Shown here in pieces: positions 22,591 through 35,183 of a stretch of 64,000 bases of DNA. Source of the DNA: Patellaria atrata CBS 101060. Lineage: Eukaryota; Ascomycota; Dothideomycetes; Patellariales; Patellariaceae. Under the pieces are notes generated by a model. That model was not told the origin of the DNA, made no database searches, and worked only from the letters and a program-made list of their open reading frames with translations. Each line of letters starts with the position of its first letter. The first letter of the stretch is position 1. The DNA lies in the NCBI GenBank assembly GCA_010093705.1, contig MU006092.1, forward strand, positions 1,384,500 to 1,448,499, in the 5' to 3' direction. The position numbers were made by a program, and so were the translations under genes.

Positions 22591-24910
22591 CTATTGCGCA
22601 ACCATCATATCCCTCAACCCACTCGGAGCCTCCGGCTTCTTCCCCCTCCGCCCAAGTAGCGTCGCATTATCCAAACTGAGTTCAAACGCGCCCTTATTCT
22701 TGACCTGTCTCTTCGCCGCCGCGGCGACCGCAGGGGAATGCTGTCCATAACCCCTCTCCTCCTTTCTCGGAGCCTGCTGCTGCCTCGCTTGCGCCGCCGC
22801 TGATAGTGACGTATTCCTCATCTTCTGTTCCAGGACATCCGTATTCTGGCTCTTGGGTAATTTGGCTGGGGGATCGACTCTGCTGGGATCAAACTTATCA
22901 CTCTGTGCCGCATCCTCGTCCTCATCGTCGTACTCTTCATCCAGCGCGTTGAGGGAGTTCATCGCGTTGGCCCCGCGGTAACCTTGCTTGAAGTTCTTAC
23001 GGCGCTTGCCTTCTTCTTCCTGACGGTGAACAGCGTATCCGACGTCAAAGACCTCACGGAGGTTGACGGCGCCAGGAGAGCGGAAGTCCATGCGGCGGGA
23101 ACCTGGGGACTCGAGGTAGCTGAAGTCGGGTTGGAGGCGGTCGCCTTTAGCACTTGTGGGTTCCTTCTGACGGTTGAGGGGGGTGGCGAGAGGTGGGGCA
23201 TCAGTGGCCGCGGTTGTTTCTTCGGAGGACTTGCGAATCCAGGGGTGATTGAGGAATTGTTTGATATCGTATCGTTGGTCGGGATCGACTGTTAGAAGGT
23301 GCGAGACCAGATCCTGGGCAGATTTGGAAATGTCGTCCCACCATGGTGAGAGGAATGTGTATTGTCCACGTGCAACCTTTTCGGTTAAGGTCTGGATGCT
23401 TTCATCATAGAATGGAGGGAAACCACAGAGGAGTGTGTAAAGAACGCATCCTAGGGCCCACATGTCGACACTCTTCGAATATCGCTCATCCTTGACAATT
23501 TCTGGTGCAGTATAACCCACAGTACCACAAGGTGTCATGGTCTGGCTATCCCAAATAACCTTTGATAAGCCGAAATCAGCAATCTTAATAACTCCGATGC
23601 CACCAGCTCCAGTGCCAGGGATGAATTCACCCTCATCGGCTTTATCTTCATCTTCGGGGCCCTTCGGCTGCGGGTTCTTCGTCGGGACGAACGGAATTGG
23701 GTAAAATAGTAAGTTCTCCGGTTTGATGTCACTGTAGTATGACGTCAGCGCTCATGGAAACCCCTAAACTGATAGATGACGCCACGATAGTCTAACGAAG
23801 CACTAGGGATGGAATATATAACATACCGATGGACGACGCCTGCTTCCTCATGCAAATACTCTAATGCCTTTGCTACTTGAACAATAACGTGCCGTGAAAG
23901 ATCTTCGCTGAAATAGGTAAGACGAACGATTTGGTGGAAAAGCTCACCACCAGGGCAAAGCTCAAGGATTATGTAGTAGTATTGACGCGATTCGGAGAAG
24001 TCGATGAGTTTGACGATATTGGGATGATCCAACTGTCGCATGATCTGAACCTCTTTGAGGATATTTGCTCTCTGCAGAGAAATGACGTCAGCCTCTGTTA
24101 TTTTTGGCAACTGAATATCGAAAAGACAGCAAAAGCTATCCCGCGGAGAAGATTGGATGCTTTAGGAATCGCCTACATCGACGTTCTTTGGCTTCTTGAA
24201 ATCCGGATGGAGCACATTATCGCCCTAAACCACCCCCATGTTGGCCAAAGTTCTACGAAAACCCCAAATAAAAGGGCCATATAAGCGGGTAGGGAGGACG
24301 AAGAGTAACAAAAGAATCGGGTAGTGAAGGTTTCGGAGGATTGAGGGAAATTACTAACCTGACTTGAGTTCATTTCAAACTTTCTCACCACTTTGATCGC
24401 TACTTCTGGATATTGACCATGTGTATCTTTCGCCCGATACACATTGCTGAAAGCACCATCACCCATCTTCTCTACTAAATCCCATCTCTCGAGACCGGGA
24501 TATCTAGGTAACTTTCCCTTTGCCTCACGCTCCTCTGCTACGATACGTTCGAGAACTTCCGGGTCGACATGGCCTTTCTTTTCTTTCGCCGCTTGCACTT
24601 TATGGCGATCATCAATAGCTCTCGCTGCAGCATCTCCTGCTCTTGCAGCTACATTCCGGTTGTCGACTGCAGCGGCTGAGTAATCACCATGGATTGCAGC
24701 TGCACCTTGTAAAGGTTTATGATCGTAGACATTCGGTTCACTTATGGCCGGGGCAAAGTGATGCTGCTGATATTGCTGGTGGTCGTTATATTTCTGAGGT
24801 TGAGCGTGAACGTTTGATACATTGGTCGTGGCGTCTGCGTGAGGAGAGTTGGCTGCGCGGGCCTGCTTCCCGTGACGCAGGAAGTTCTTGAAATTCTGTA
24901 TGGTACTCAT
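22591..24910 (-). CDS. srk1: Srk1/Rck2-like MAPK-activated Ser/Thr kinase
   Basis: Exons 24910-24359, 24071-23827 and 23731-22591 give 645 residues. The kinase domain starts at about residue 143 (WDLVEKMGDGAFSNVYRAKD: Gly loop), then VAIKVV lysine, EVQIMRQLDHPNIVKL helix C, GVVHRDIKPENLLF catalytic loop (about 262-275), an insertion before IADFGLSK, and TPCGTVGYTAPEIV activation segment, all intact. The insert between catalytic loop and DFG is typical of Rck1/Rck2/Srk1 kinases, which act below the Hog1/Sty1 stress MAPK. The C-terminus carries an acidic patch (LDEEYDDEDEDAAQ) and a final conserved GAFELSLDNATLLGRR block. A DPSRVDPP-type tail could dock the MAPK. Intron 1 is 287 nt, far longer than the other introns here. 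Regulation by phosphorylation is inferred from the family. Confidence 0.92.
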
Positions 24911-25701
24911 GCTTTAGTACCTTCTTGTGGTAAAATTCCGAGCAAAGGGAAGAGAAGCAACAGAGCTGGTCTGCTGTTGGTATGTAACAAAGGTAGGATA
25001 CGGAGTTCAAAAGGCGGATGGTGGGATGTAGTTGCGAGATGTCAGATGATTTTGGAGAAAGGTGGTGATGCAGGCGGAAATGAGTCAGGTATGGATGAGT
25101 GAAGAAAGGTTGAGAAGGAGCAATGAGAAGTGCAGGTGAGCTGTAAGAGGGATCTCTATAATTGAGCAAGAAAGGATTATGAGATGTAGATCTGAACGAT
25201 GACGGAAGTGCCCATGGGCCGCTCTGCAGGTTCCGACTTGTGTTCAATTTTAGGCGAGATATGACGAAGCCGCGCCCGTCCCAAGGGTCACTTGCTGCCC
25301 TTTGAGGACCGCAACTTTTGCCCCATTGCCCCCCAAAGAGCCCACCGAGCCCCTCCAAAAGAGCGTCAGAGGGCACCTGAACCACCCAAAATTCGGTTGC
25401 CTTGACTCTCTCTCCTTTGGAGGTACTGTGAGGTACAGGAATGCGATGCGTCATATTAAACCTTGAAAATCCATCACACAGCCGCCGCAACCAGTCTTGG
25501 ACATATTCTATCTGAACATCATAGGCCAAACAAAAATCTCCAACGGACAGGTTTTGTAACCAAGACGTTTGTATTGCTCTTGATTGTGGAACATAAATAA
25601 TCTTATGGAATGAACGCACCTCTATCATGTGTATATTGCCCATTTTTTGACTCCAAATCTTCCAAACAGGCCTTGTATTGATCTCTCTCTTTCTCACTCA
25701 C

Positions 25702-25737
<36 letters not shown>

Positions 25738-25743
25738 TCTCTC

Positions 25744-25785
<42 letters not shown>

Positions 25786-28700
25786 CTTCAATGTTCCCGA
25801 TATTATTGTGTGTTTAACTTGCAATAATGCTCCACTTATTCGCCCAGTTTATCTTCGCGCGGCACGAATGTTGATCTCGTCCTAAGACGTGACGTCCGAT
25901 GGAGGGAGGCAGGGAGCGGGGAGCAAGGTATTTCGGGAGAGTGTATGCAAGATTTCGTCGCTTGATGAGCACGCAGTATCCGATTAGATCCCGTAACGAG
26001 GGATAATAATAGGAGGGTCAGGGCATGCAGTAAGACTAATTTAAAAAAAATAATTTGGAAAGTGAGATAAATAGTCGTGAAAGCCCCGTGGGAGGTGTTT
26101 GGAGGAAGAAGAATCTCCTCTTCCAAGCGACCGTTGAGCTGATCTTTTAGCAGCCCCACGATAACCTATTTACGATAACCTATTTTCTTGTTGTATCCTG
26201 CAGTACCAGCACGGCTTTGTGCAGATGGCTTTTCAACTTTCAAGTTTCAGACGATGTTGCTAGCCTTCTTATTACTGGTCTTTCTTCAGGTACTTCAGTT
26301 CATGTAGAGCGCTGAGTCAACAGGCCAGCGCTTCCCAGCAATAGAGAAGCTGATATTGCCGGTTTACAAAAGGATTGCATATACCTGTTGCTGTTCAGAG
26401 GTATAAACATATTCCTGATGTGCAACCAAACAGTCTTTAACAGTTTTACTTGATATGTATTGTGAAGGATATCACCTGGACCTACGGAACACGGCTTCGA
26501 CTTATTCAAGTATAGGTAGATCTCAGCATCATAACAAGGGAAAATATCTATACGGTAGTATCAAGAGTATCTCAAAATCGGATTTGTAACACACGCAGGG
26601 CTCTTTAGTGTGACTTTCTCGTGCTCCCCCCCTGCATTCAAGCCCATGAGTCCATGACATCAAATGCCATGTGAGATCTTCATCCTCCCTTACCAAGCAA
26701 CACATCAACATCGTCATCTCCCCCCTTCTTTATTGGATTCCATCCGTTCGGCTATATCTTCTCTTCCCCACTTGTCCAGATACCTTTATCGATTGGAAAT
26801 CCTGAAACGGGACTAATCTTTGATCAGCGCAGGACGTCACGAACTTCCATGTCGTGACCGGATTCGGGGTGAGGTTCAATATAATTATTTTTTTTTAGCA
26901 TTTTCTCTGTTGCTAGTAAGACCGCCGCCTTGGATTTGCTGATCCCCCATTCCTATCCTTACGAGTATGATCTGGTTTGATTGTTCCTCGACTTTCTTCG
27001 AACATGATGAGCCCCTTCTTGTGCATGTATATTTGGATATAGAATAGTTGCAGATACGAGCGTTGTACTGTACACGATGGAGTACGATACCATAGTTGTC
27101 ATCCCCTCAATTATCATCTTAATGGACACTTTCCAATGTTTATCCTAACGATCAATTATTTCCGGACATATATCAGCAAACACTTATTTCATTACTTGGA
27201 AACATAAAGATACTATTACGGAGTTGAAAAAAAAGCTAATCTTTCTCTCAACGTCATATCAGATATCCAATACATTCCCCTTTCCACTACATGGTCCTCT
27301 CAAACAGTATTAGAGGTATCATGCCATCATATAACTCCAACTATAACATCTTCATTCCATTCCCACTCAAATAAAATATATCACCTCCCCTCTTAGTGAG
27401 CTCTGATCCTCGATTGATGCGCATGGCCTTACTCCAATCCATCCCCATTTCCCTTTTCAAAGACCCCAGGTCAAATCCCGCCCATACCTAATATCTCACC
27501 GAGAGTTTCACAAAACCGAAAGATGGTTCACCTGACTCCCCTCCTTAGTGAGTGGAGGGTGTCCGGGGGTGTGGCGAAGGATTCCATTTCTCATATATTC
27601 TACTTCTGATCTCCACTTTCAATCCTAAATCCCCAACCCCCCATCTTACATCCGCACCCACACCTTGCACCCCCGCAACCACACCCCAACACACGAGCAG
27701 CAATCCGAACCCCCTCCCAAACTTACTCTTGCTTACGTAGCGAATTCGACTCTCTTGAACATCCCCACAGTTCAGCTCACGTCTCCGTATCCCAATTTGT
27801 CTCAGCATTACCTCGATTTCCCGTGTTTGTGGTAAAAGCGGGTCTGTCAGGACGCGGGGAACGAGTTGAAACCCTCAAACCTCCTGACCCCGGATGCCGA
27901 CCAGGTTACACAGAAACGCCGATATGAGCCCCGCGCCATCCCTATCCTACTGCTCAAAATACGACGTGCACGAGTCTGGTCCAGAGAGGTTCTAGTGAGG
28001 GGAGAGGAGCGGGCACGGTGTGTGGTCTGCTTGGGGAGCTGAGAGATCAGAAAGTGGGGGACTGGTAAGGGGAGTTGGGTAGGACAAAGACGTGAGGGTA
28101 ATGCTTAATACTGATACTGACATTGACACTTGATATCTATGTCCGCTATCTACCTTGCTAGGATATCATACAATAACCGAGAATGAGCTACCTAATTTTC
28201 ATCTTCCCCTTGAGAGATAGCATGGCTAGGACTATTAGACTCCTCTCCACCCTAGTTTCCAATTCTTGGGTGCTTCTTTGATTGAAGCTCGGTTCCCTAC
28301 GAGGCCACTGAGTTGCTTGTGTCCATTTCCTCGGGCTTCTCTGCGATCTCTTCCGGTCTAGGTTTCCGGCCGTAGGTGCAGTGTCTGTGGGACGGTTAGT
28401 GTATCCGCTTCCTTGGGTTGTATTTTATCATCGGACAATGAATGGTTCGTGGGATAGACGTAGATATAGAAAAAATGAGTGGACACTTACAACTTATGAT
28501 AAGCGTGGTATCTCCTATCCCTCATGATGACTCTACTCTCCGCTACGAAGGCTTGTACCTGATCATACGTCCACTAGAAGAACTATGGTTAGTACTACGA
28601 AAGGAGAGAATTCTAAAAATATAGAAGGGGAAGAGAAGTATAGAAAGATAGAATCGAAAAAGAAAACCAAGGAAAAGGGGTAGATCGGAGTATTATACGG

Positions 28701-28821
28701 CGTTAATGTAAAGTGTTCCGTGCGTCAATGCATGCATCCCGAACCTAGAAAAGGATGTCAAGGATGCGGGTGTCACTTTTTTCCGTGCGCCGAGCTCAGT
28801 CTCGGTGAGCCATGCCTTTCT
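24911..28821. other. 3.9-kb intergenic region
   Basis: The first kilobase is promoter and 5-prime UTR of the kinase. The rest is AT-rich with no ORF that has splice or family support; the 60-107-codon ORFs there look like chance. Confidence 0.55.
25682..25782. repeat. (CT)n microsatellite
   Basis: About 100 bp of nearly pure CT dinucleotide with a few CTCA and TTCCC interruptions, roughly 770 bp upstream of the kinase start. Confidence 0.95.
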
Positions 28822-30276
28822 TCATGCATTTTCTGGTTCAAGGTGGTCATAGCAGATGCTGTTCCGTGCGACTCCTTGAATCCCGCCAAGAGACTGTAAC
28901 GAAAAATGAGATGAAGCAATACGAAGAAAGGACCTACCCCCAAGACACGCGTGAAGTACCCAAGGATCCACCCTTCAAGACTTCCTTCCCAGACCTTTTG
29001 CATCCACCTTCCCATCTCTTTTAACCTTGGATCACTACTCCACGGTCCAATCGGCCAGTAGTAGACCTCCTGCCTAATGTCCACAAAGCCTGGTGCAGGA
29101 AGTCAGATTAATTCGGATCATTCGGGACAAATCCGAATAAGTTACCTGCAGATTCCATCTCCCTAATCATGCGTTCTCCTCTTGCAAAAGTTTTTCCGGC
29201 AGCCTCACCCGCCGAGGGAAGTAATTTGCTAAAGCGATTGTAGAAATTGTCTTCTGGGACGTTGGGATCCGTGGTTGGCGCAAGATTGACGATTGGATCG
29301 TACTCGAAGTCTTCTACATAACCATCTGGAGCAATGCATCTGTTGTCGAAATTAGGGGCGAAATTTTCAAACCTAAAGAAACAAGTTTACCTATAAGCTT
29401 CCTTATAAAAGACGGACCAATCGTCTACAGCTCCGTTCAATCCTCGGACGTACACCAGATCAAAGTGATTTTCTGGATAGGTCCATTCGCTATTTGCATC
29501 ATCAACCTCGAAGTTACAATTAGGAGGAATCGAGTTGTTCGGAACGGGGGAAAGATCAACACCTATAACTGAATAAGCTTTTGAACAGTGTGCTTGCCGT
29601 TCAAGTCTACTGTGGAACAAAACTTACCAGTCACTTCGCAATTTGGATATCGATCAGCAAGGTCGCTATGAGAGTTAGTATTCGAGTATTACGGGGAGTC
29701 TCGCCAAGGTTTGGTAATCCCACATGGCCCAAAGTCCAGTTCCAGTGCCAATATCTATAGCACGACTCGGCTCTATTGGAGAGCGAAACAGCTGATCACT
29801 TAAAGTGAGAAGATATAGATGATGGCTAGAGATATGATAAGCGTGAGTGAATTGAATTGATAAAGAATATGACCATTGAGATAGATCTCTACCCACTTCA
29901 TCTCCTCACTCTGCAAGTGCTGTTCATCGTTCGGTTGATAATATGAGCCATCACCTATCGGAATTAGCACCCATCAAAATGGTGGTCAGCAACAGGAATT
30001 AAACTTACGGTAGGCGTGATATCTCCGCCCATGTTCATATCGATATTGCGTGATACGGGAAGCTAAAGACCCGCCTCTCTGGAGGTGTTAAAACATCCCG
30101 GAAACAGACGGAAGCAAACAGTCACCAACTCACGATGAAAACGTTCTATCATCATCATCTTCTGGCTGGCTTGCATAGTGTTCTGCCTGAAGGAAATTGT
30201 GAGACAATTTGTCAGTGATAACATCTGGCGGTGTGCATACAACAGGTATCTTTGGATCAAAGCCTTTTGCGTCCAT
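28822..30276 (-). pseudogene. TAM/LaeA-type SAM-dependent methyltransferase, probably damaged
   Basis: Nine exon segments are traceable: 30276-30134, 30076-30009, 29954-29897, 29825-29724, 29665-29628, 29562-29391, 29372-29146, 29089-28938 and 28893-28822. Seven junctions use ordinary 44-71-nt introns. They yield SLASRITQYRYEHGRRYHAY, HHLYLLTL, motif I AIDIGTGTGLWAIDLADRYP and motif II GVDLSPVPNN, then FDLVYVRGLNG. This is the fungal TAM-domain methyltransferase family, often secondary-metabolite linked. The oddity is at 29373-29390: where family members have a CLKPGG-like loop after EAYR, only 18 nt remain (GT...AG ends), too short for a spliced intron. Removing them keeps frame (343 residues) but loses the loop. 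The C-terminus (SLGGIQGVARNSICYDHLEP) is also unlike the family. I judge it a recent pseudogene, though unusual splicing cannot be excluded. Confidence 0.7.
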
Positions 30277-31225
30277 GTTTGTTTGCGCAGAGGTGGATAG
30301 AGGACTATTGAGCGAAAGAGAGTGATGGAGGGAGAGGACTGTCTAGAGTGACTATGGAAAAGGAAATGGGACTGTATGAATAGGTAGAGGGTGTTGAAAG
30401 AGCGACTTGACAAAGTGCGGAAACTGATGGCTTTCCGCAGGTTGAAGAGGTGGCCGCTGCGGGCGGTTCTGAGTTTAAGTAAATTTTGGCAGGGGGGCTG
30501 GTAGATGTGGAGATCGGGCCTAAGATGGTCATGGCATGTGAAGCGACATCAGGGTCAAGTTAGAAGTAGGATTTACAATGAAAGTTTAGTAGTAGTATAG
30601 GAGCCAGGAGGGTCTATAGGGAAGTCAGTGAAGGGATATCCAACTCTTCTCACGGAAGTATGAGGTTGACGTCGAGGTACCCGTGAACGCCATTCGGTTT
30701 TGTAAAGTTACCAGTCCTTCGGTACGTTAGAAATGGCCCGTGTGCTTCGGTGCTTTCCACCCGCCTCCACTCCCGTCAGCTACTCAGCTTCCATTTGGTG
30801 CATCTCGAACTTTGGGAAAATCCTTTCATAATCCTGCTGGGAAACAATTGCAGATGGAGATGCTGAATTCTGTGATTCTATCTATCTTCTTTGAGATACC
30901 TTATGCTCCAATAGTGCTGATTCAGCGCACGCCACATTATGCGCTCGTCCTGTGACGAACATTCCAAAATGCATCTAATAATAAAACTGTGAGTGGGATG
31001 AAAAGACTCGAGCTTTGGGTTCTTCCCAGAGCAGCGTGTTGGGATGCCGAAAGGACGTTACCACCGCGAATCATCACCTCGTAGACGGTCGTGCTCCCGT
31101 TATTCTTCACCACACATCCCCTTGCGAACTTTTGACCCCTGATGAGCCGTAACAGCTCAGTTTCTGGGCTGCATCTCGAAAGGAAAAAGATACAAGAGTG
31201 TATGTACAACACATCATTACTCGAC
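30277..31225. other. Intergenic region
   Basis: It lies between the methyltransferase start and the HMT1 stop. I see nothing beyond promoter-like AT/CT-rich DNA. Confidence 0.5.
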
Positions 31226-34200
31226 TTATTTGACGCCTTTATCATCTTCGGCTTGACCGACATTAGAGCTTTGCTTGCTTGTTCCCTGCTTACTAGTAGC
31301 TGGCCTATCCTGCGCGCGTTCCCGCTCACGATCGTCGTCCTCACTATGGCTTGCGCTCTCCTCGCTGTCGACTGATGCATCTTTGGATGTAGACTCTCTC
31401 CTCAATCGATCCGCAATGTCTTTCAGCGCTTTGGCTTCCTCAGCCGCTTTCTGTGCCTTCACTTGCTTCTTCCACATGCTATTGTACCTGCCTTTCTTGG
31501 CAAGTAGCTCGTCGTGTGTTCCCCGTTCTGCCACTTTCCCTTCGTGAAGAACAAGAATCTGATCTGCTCTGACTATCGTGCTAAGACGATGTGCAATAAC
31601 GAGCATTGTCCGCCCTTGTGAGAGCGTTGTCAATGCTTCTTGAATATGTTCTTCGGTTTCTGTATCTAGCGCTGCCGTGGCTTCATCCAGTAGAATGATG
31701 CGAGGATTCTTTAAGATCGTTCGGGCAATAGCTACGCGCTGTTTCTCTCCCCCACTAAGGCGAAGACCGCGTTCGCCAACCTTCGTATTATATCCATCGG
31801 GAAAGCTCAATATCTTCTCGTGAATGCTCGCGGCCCGGCATGCGCTGTATACGTCCTCGTCCTCGGCATTCGGGTTAGCATACTTAAGATTATACATTAC
31901 ACTTTCATTGAAGAGAACTGTATCCTGAGGTACTACTCCGATATGTCGGCGCAAGGAATCGATTGTGACGTCTTCCACATCGTGGCCGTCTACTTGAATA
32001 TTTCCACCTGAAGCATTATAGAAGCGGAATAATAGACGGAATACCGTTGACTTCCCCCCTCCTGATTCTCCAACAAGAGCCGTAGTACTCCCGGGAGCAC
32101 ATTCGAAGTCAAGGCCGTTTAGAGCTGGTTTTCTTGCATCGTAAGCAAACTGAACATCATTGAAGCGTATATGACCTTCGCAGGATGGTAGAACAGAGGC
32201 TCCCGGGTTGTCCACTACAGTTGGCTGTTCTTTGAATAATTCTAGAAGGCGTTCGGAATTAATCATGGCAGACTGAATCATACGGTAGAACGTTCCGAAA
32301 AAATTGAGCGGCTGCTGTAATTGCGCCATGTAGGTTAGGAGAGTAACAAACATGCCCACTTTCCGCTGATGAGTCGTGACCTGGAAAGCTGCAATAAAGC
32401 ATGCAACCATTAAACCTAGTACGAAAATTGCGTTTTGAGTAACATTCATGAAACTCAACGAATATAGGACTTTGTATTCAGCTTGTTGGTACTTCTTTAC
32501 GGCGTCGCGATATCGGTTAAATTCGTACGCTTCAGCATTGAAATACTTAACTGTTTCGTAGGACACCATTGAATCGTTCCTATTATAATGTTAGCTTAGG
32601 TGCTAGATTAATTAGTATAGTAAAAACTCACTTGACAGCATCCTCCTCTCTATCGGCGTTTACCATTTGTCGTCTCATCTCAGCTCTCCACTGTGCCATT
32701 CGAATCGTTAAATAAACGTACCAAAAGGTCACAATCGCAATGACCAAGGCGTAATACGCATCGAACACGATCAGAAAATAAGCAACAGCAACGATGAGAT
32801 CAATGAGCATAGGAACGACGGAAAATGTAACCTGTTCGAGAAAGGTATTGATGGAGTTCCCTTTGCCAAGCGCTGAGAGGACCTCACCAGTTCTCTTCCC
32901 CAGATGAAATTCAAGACTGAGACTATGAACATGTTCAAATGCGGCCACTGACAGCTCGCGATAGGAATATTGGCTGACGGGAATCCACATTACAGCACGA
33001 GTGGCGCCTAATAGACCATTGGTACCCTGCAAAAGCCGGTAGAGAATGTATAAACATATTGAGGCCCAAGGCATGCGTATAGGTCCGTTCTCACCCGCGA
33101 GTTCATCTGTGATTTTGCCTACTTGAATAGGGACCAGAAGATTGATTCCTCTCTGGATTATGACAATGACAAAGCAAAGAACAACGGCTACCTGCAGCTT
33201 CCGGTCCTTGGCTGGCCACAGATAGGGAAAAAAGACGGAATATCCTCGTAGATATTCCCACCAACTTCGTGAAGGTACGGTTGTCGGACGTACCCAACCA
33301 GCTGGAGCACCTTCCGTATGTTGATGTTTCCCGCCAACAGGCGCCGAGCCATAACCATAACCGTTCGCGTGACCGTTTTCGGAGGGGCCTCCAGCTAAAA
33401 GTCCAGTGGTTTCGCTTGGGCCTGCGTCCTCTCCGGTTTCCGTCTTACGGAATACTACGAATAAAATGTAGAAACCCACGAGGGTGGCTACGAGTAAAAT
33501 CCGTATAAGGTCAATAGACACCTCTATAGCTTCCCACTCTGTCATATGTCTTCTGATAGGAACTTGTATATCTTTTCCCGCGTGGGGTTCCCGATGTACT
33601 CGTGTGTATACGGCTAGAGATGCTCCTAGCAGAACTACTTCCATTAGAAGTGCGAGAATCCATGATGACAAATGCGCCCAGGTGGGGGATGGTTGGCTAT
33701 CGAATAGTGAGAGGACGACAAGTGAGAACACAAAGAAGGATCCCACGATGTATATCTGACCCGACTCTGCATTAGCATGTTACACGAGAAAAAGAAGCAA
33801 AGAAATATGACAGTGCCATGTACCACAACAGATTGTCCGCACCACCAGCTATCCTTGCGACTATATATGGCATGAACTATGACATTGACCGTGTTCGCGA
33901 GGAACGTTATCGTTGTAATAATTGAGATCCATTCGAACATGAGCTTCTGATGTCGAGGAATATCATCCTTGGACTCTTTCTTTTTCGTCCCTCTTGTCGG
34001 ATCTAGGGATGGTAAAGGTTTCCCGCCAGGTCCTAGGATAGTACTCTTCGGTTTATTAGAATTACTATTAGATGCGGCTGTTATACCGTGTGCAGTGAAA
34101 ACTGAAAGGAAAAAGAATAATAGCAGGATAGGATAAGCATAATGCAGAACGAGTAGAATTCTCCCCGCCGTTCTATTCGAGGCCGAAGTTCCTTCAAGGG

Positions 34201-34264
34201 AAGGATATGATACCTCCATGGTGGCGGTCGCCTCGGTAGAAGGAGGGTCGAAGATTGAAGCCAT
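31226..34264 (-). CDS. HMT1: HMT1-type vacuolar ABC half-transporter
   Basis: Exons 34264-33824, 33764-32632 and 32579-31226 give 975 residues. An N-terminal TMD0 spans five or so hydrophobic helices (for example VLHYAYPILLLFFFLSVFTA and SLVVLSLF). A linker with a dileucine-like TTGLLAGG follows, then a six-helix ABC transmembrane domain with RELSVAAFEHVHSLSLEFHL, and one nucleotide-binding domain. That domain has Walker A GESGGGKST (about 695), Q-loop VPQDTVLFNESV, signature LSGGEKQR (about 799), Walker B RIILLDEATAALD and the H-loop IAHRLST, all intact. The layout matches S. pombe Hmt1 and human ABCB6: export of phytochelatin- or glutathione-metal conjugates into the vacuole. The Lys/Glu-rich cytosolic tail is disordered. 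It is divergent from RTC1. At intron 1 the donor could be GTACAT or GTTGTG, which changes two residues only. Confidence 0.92.
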
Positions 34265-35183
34265 TGTGAGACCAAAACGACTCAGGAAACTTTTGGAAGG
34301 AAATAGAGGAAAAGAAAAGGAGCCAGCGAGTGAAAGAAAAACGAAAGAATCAAATAAAGGTGCAGGACGCCATTGGCATTCACGTTTGGTGAAGAGTGCA
34401 GGCCAGAAGTATCTATCATGCGCGTCTTTTCGCGGGCTAGTGGTGGCGTCCGAAGGGGTCTGCCGCTCTGGATGAGGGCAAAAGGCATGAAACGTTCAGT
34501 CTGAGCGGCTACTCTTCCCCAAAGTAGCGCGGTTATATACCGAACCCTCCCCGCCATCTTTCTGCTTATATCGGACGAATCGTTGCTACGAGTTGAGGCG
34601 CTATAGGACTTTTACGAGATGGCGGTTGACAACTTGACATAGCTTGCCTTGGATAATACATTTATGGGAATCCCTGAGCTTCATACCTTACTCTTAACTG
34701 GAAGTCTTAAATAGCTCTAGTCTCACCTCCAAGTCGTCTCCTCACCGCGCGACACGTTACAGCTGACCTTTCCATCTGTCATCTGAACTCGGGACCTATT
34801 ACCTTATGTCAACATCTCATTCCAACAGCCATCTCGCGCTTTGAGTGAACCTCAGGCAGCAAATGCAAGCGCGTGTGAACAACGATCGCGACGTACGAAG
34901 TTAACGAGTAGCCCTAAACCCTATCACTAGCATATCCATGTGCTTCTGGCTGTACGAGTAAAGCCGAATGCGCTCCGATGATAAAGTTGAGGTGAGGTTC
35001 TCGTCTAGGATCGCGCTCACCGCAACCAACATCTTGATGCTGCAATGCAATGATTTTACCATTCCTCACTGCAAGGCTTACTGGATAATATCACACTCAG
35101 AATCCACACGACTCAAGTAATAGTTTAGGTCACCCAATGCAGGAACACGTTTCGACATCTCAATTGCCGTCCACACAGAAGTT
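34265..35183. promoter_or_regulatory. Divergent promoter region HMT1 / RTC1
   Basis: 919 bp separate the two divergent start codons. No ORF is supported. Confidence 0.5.
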
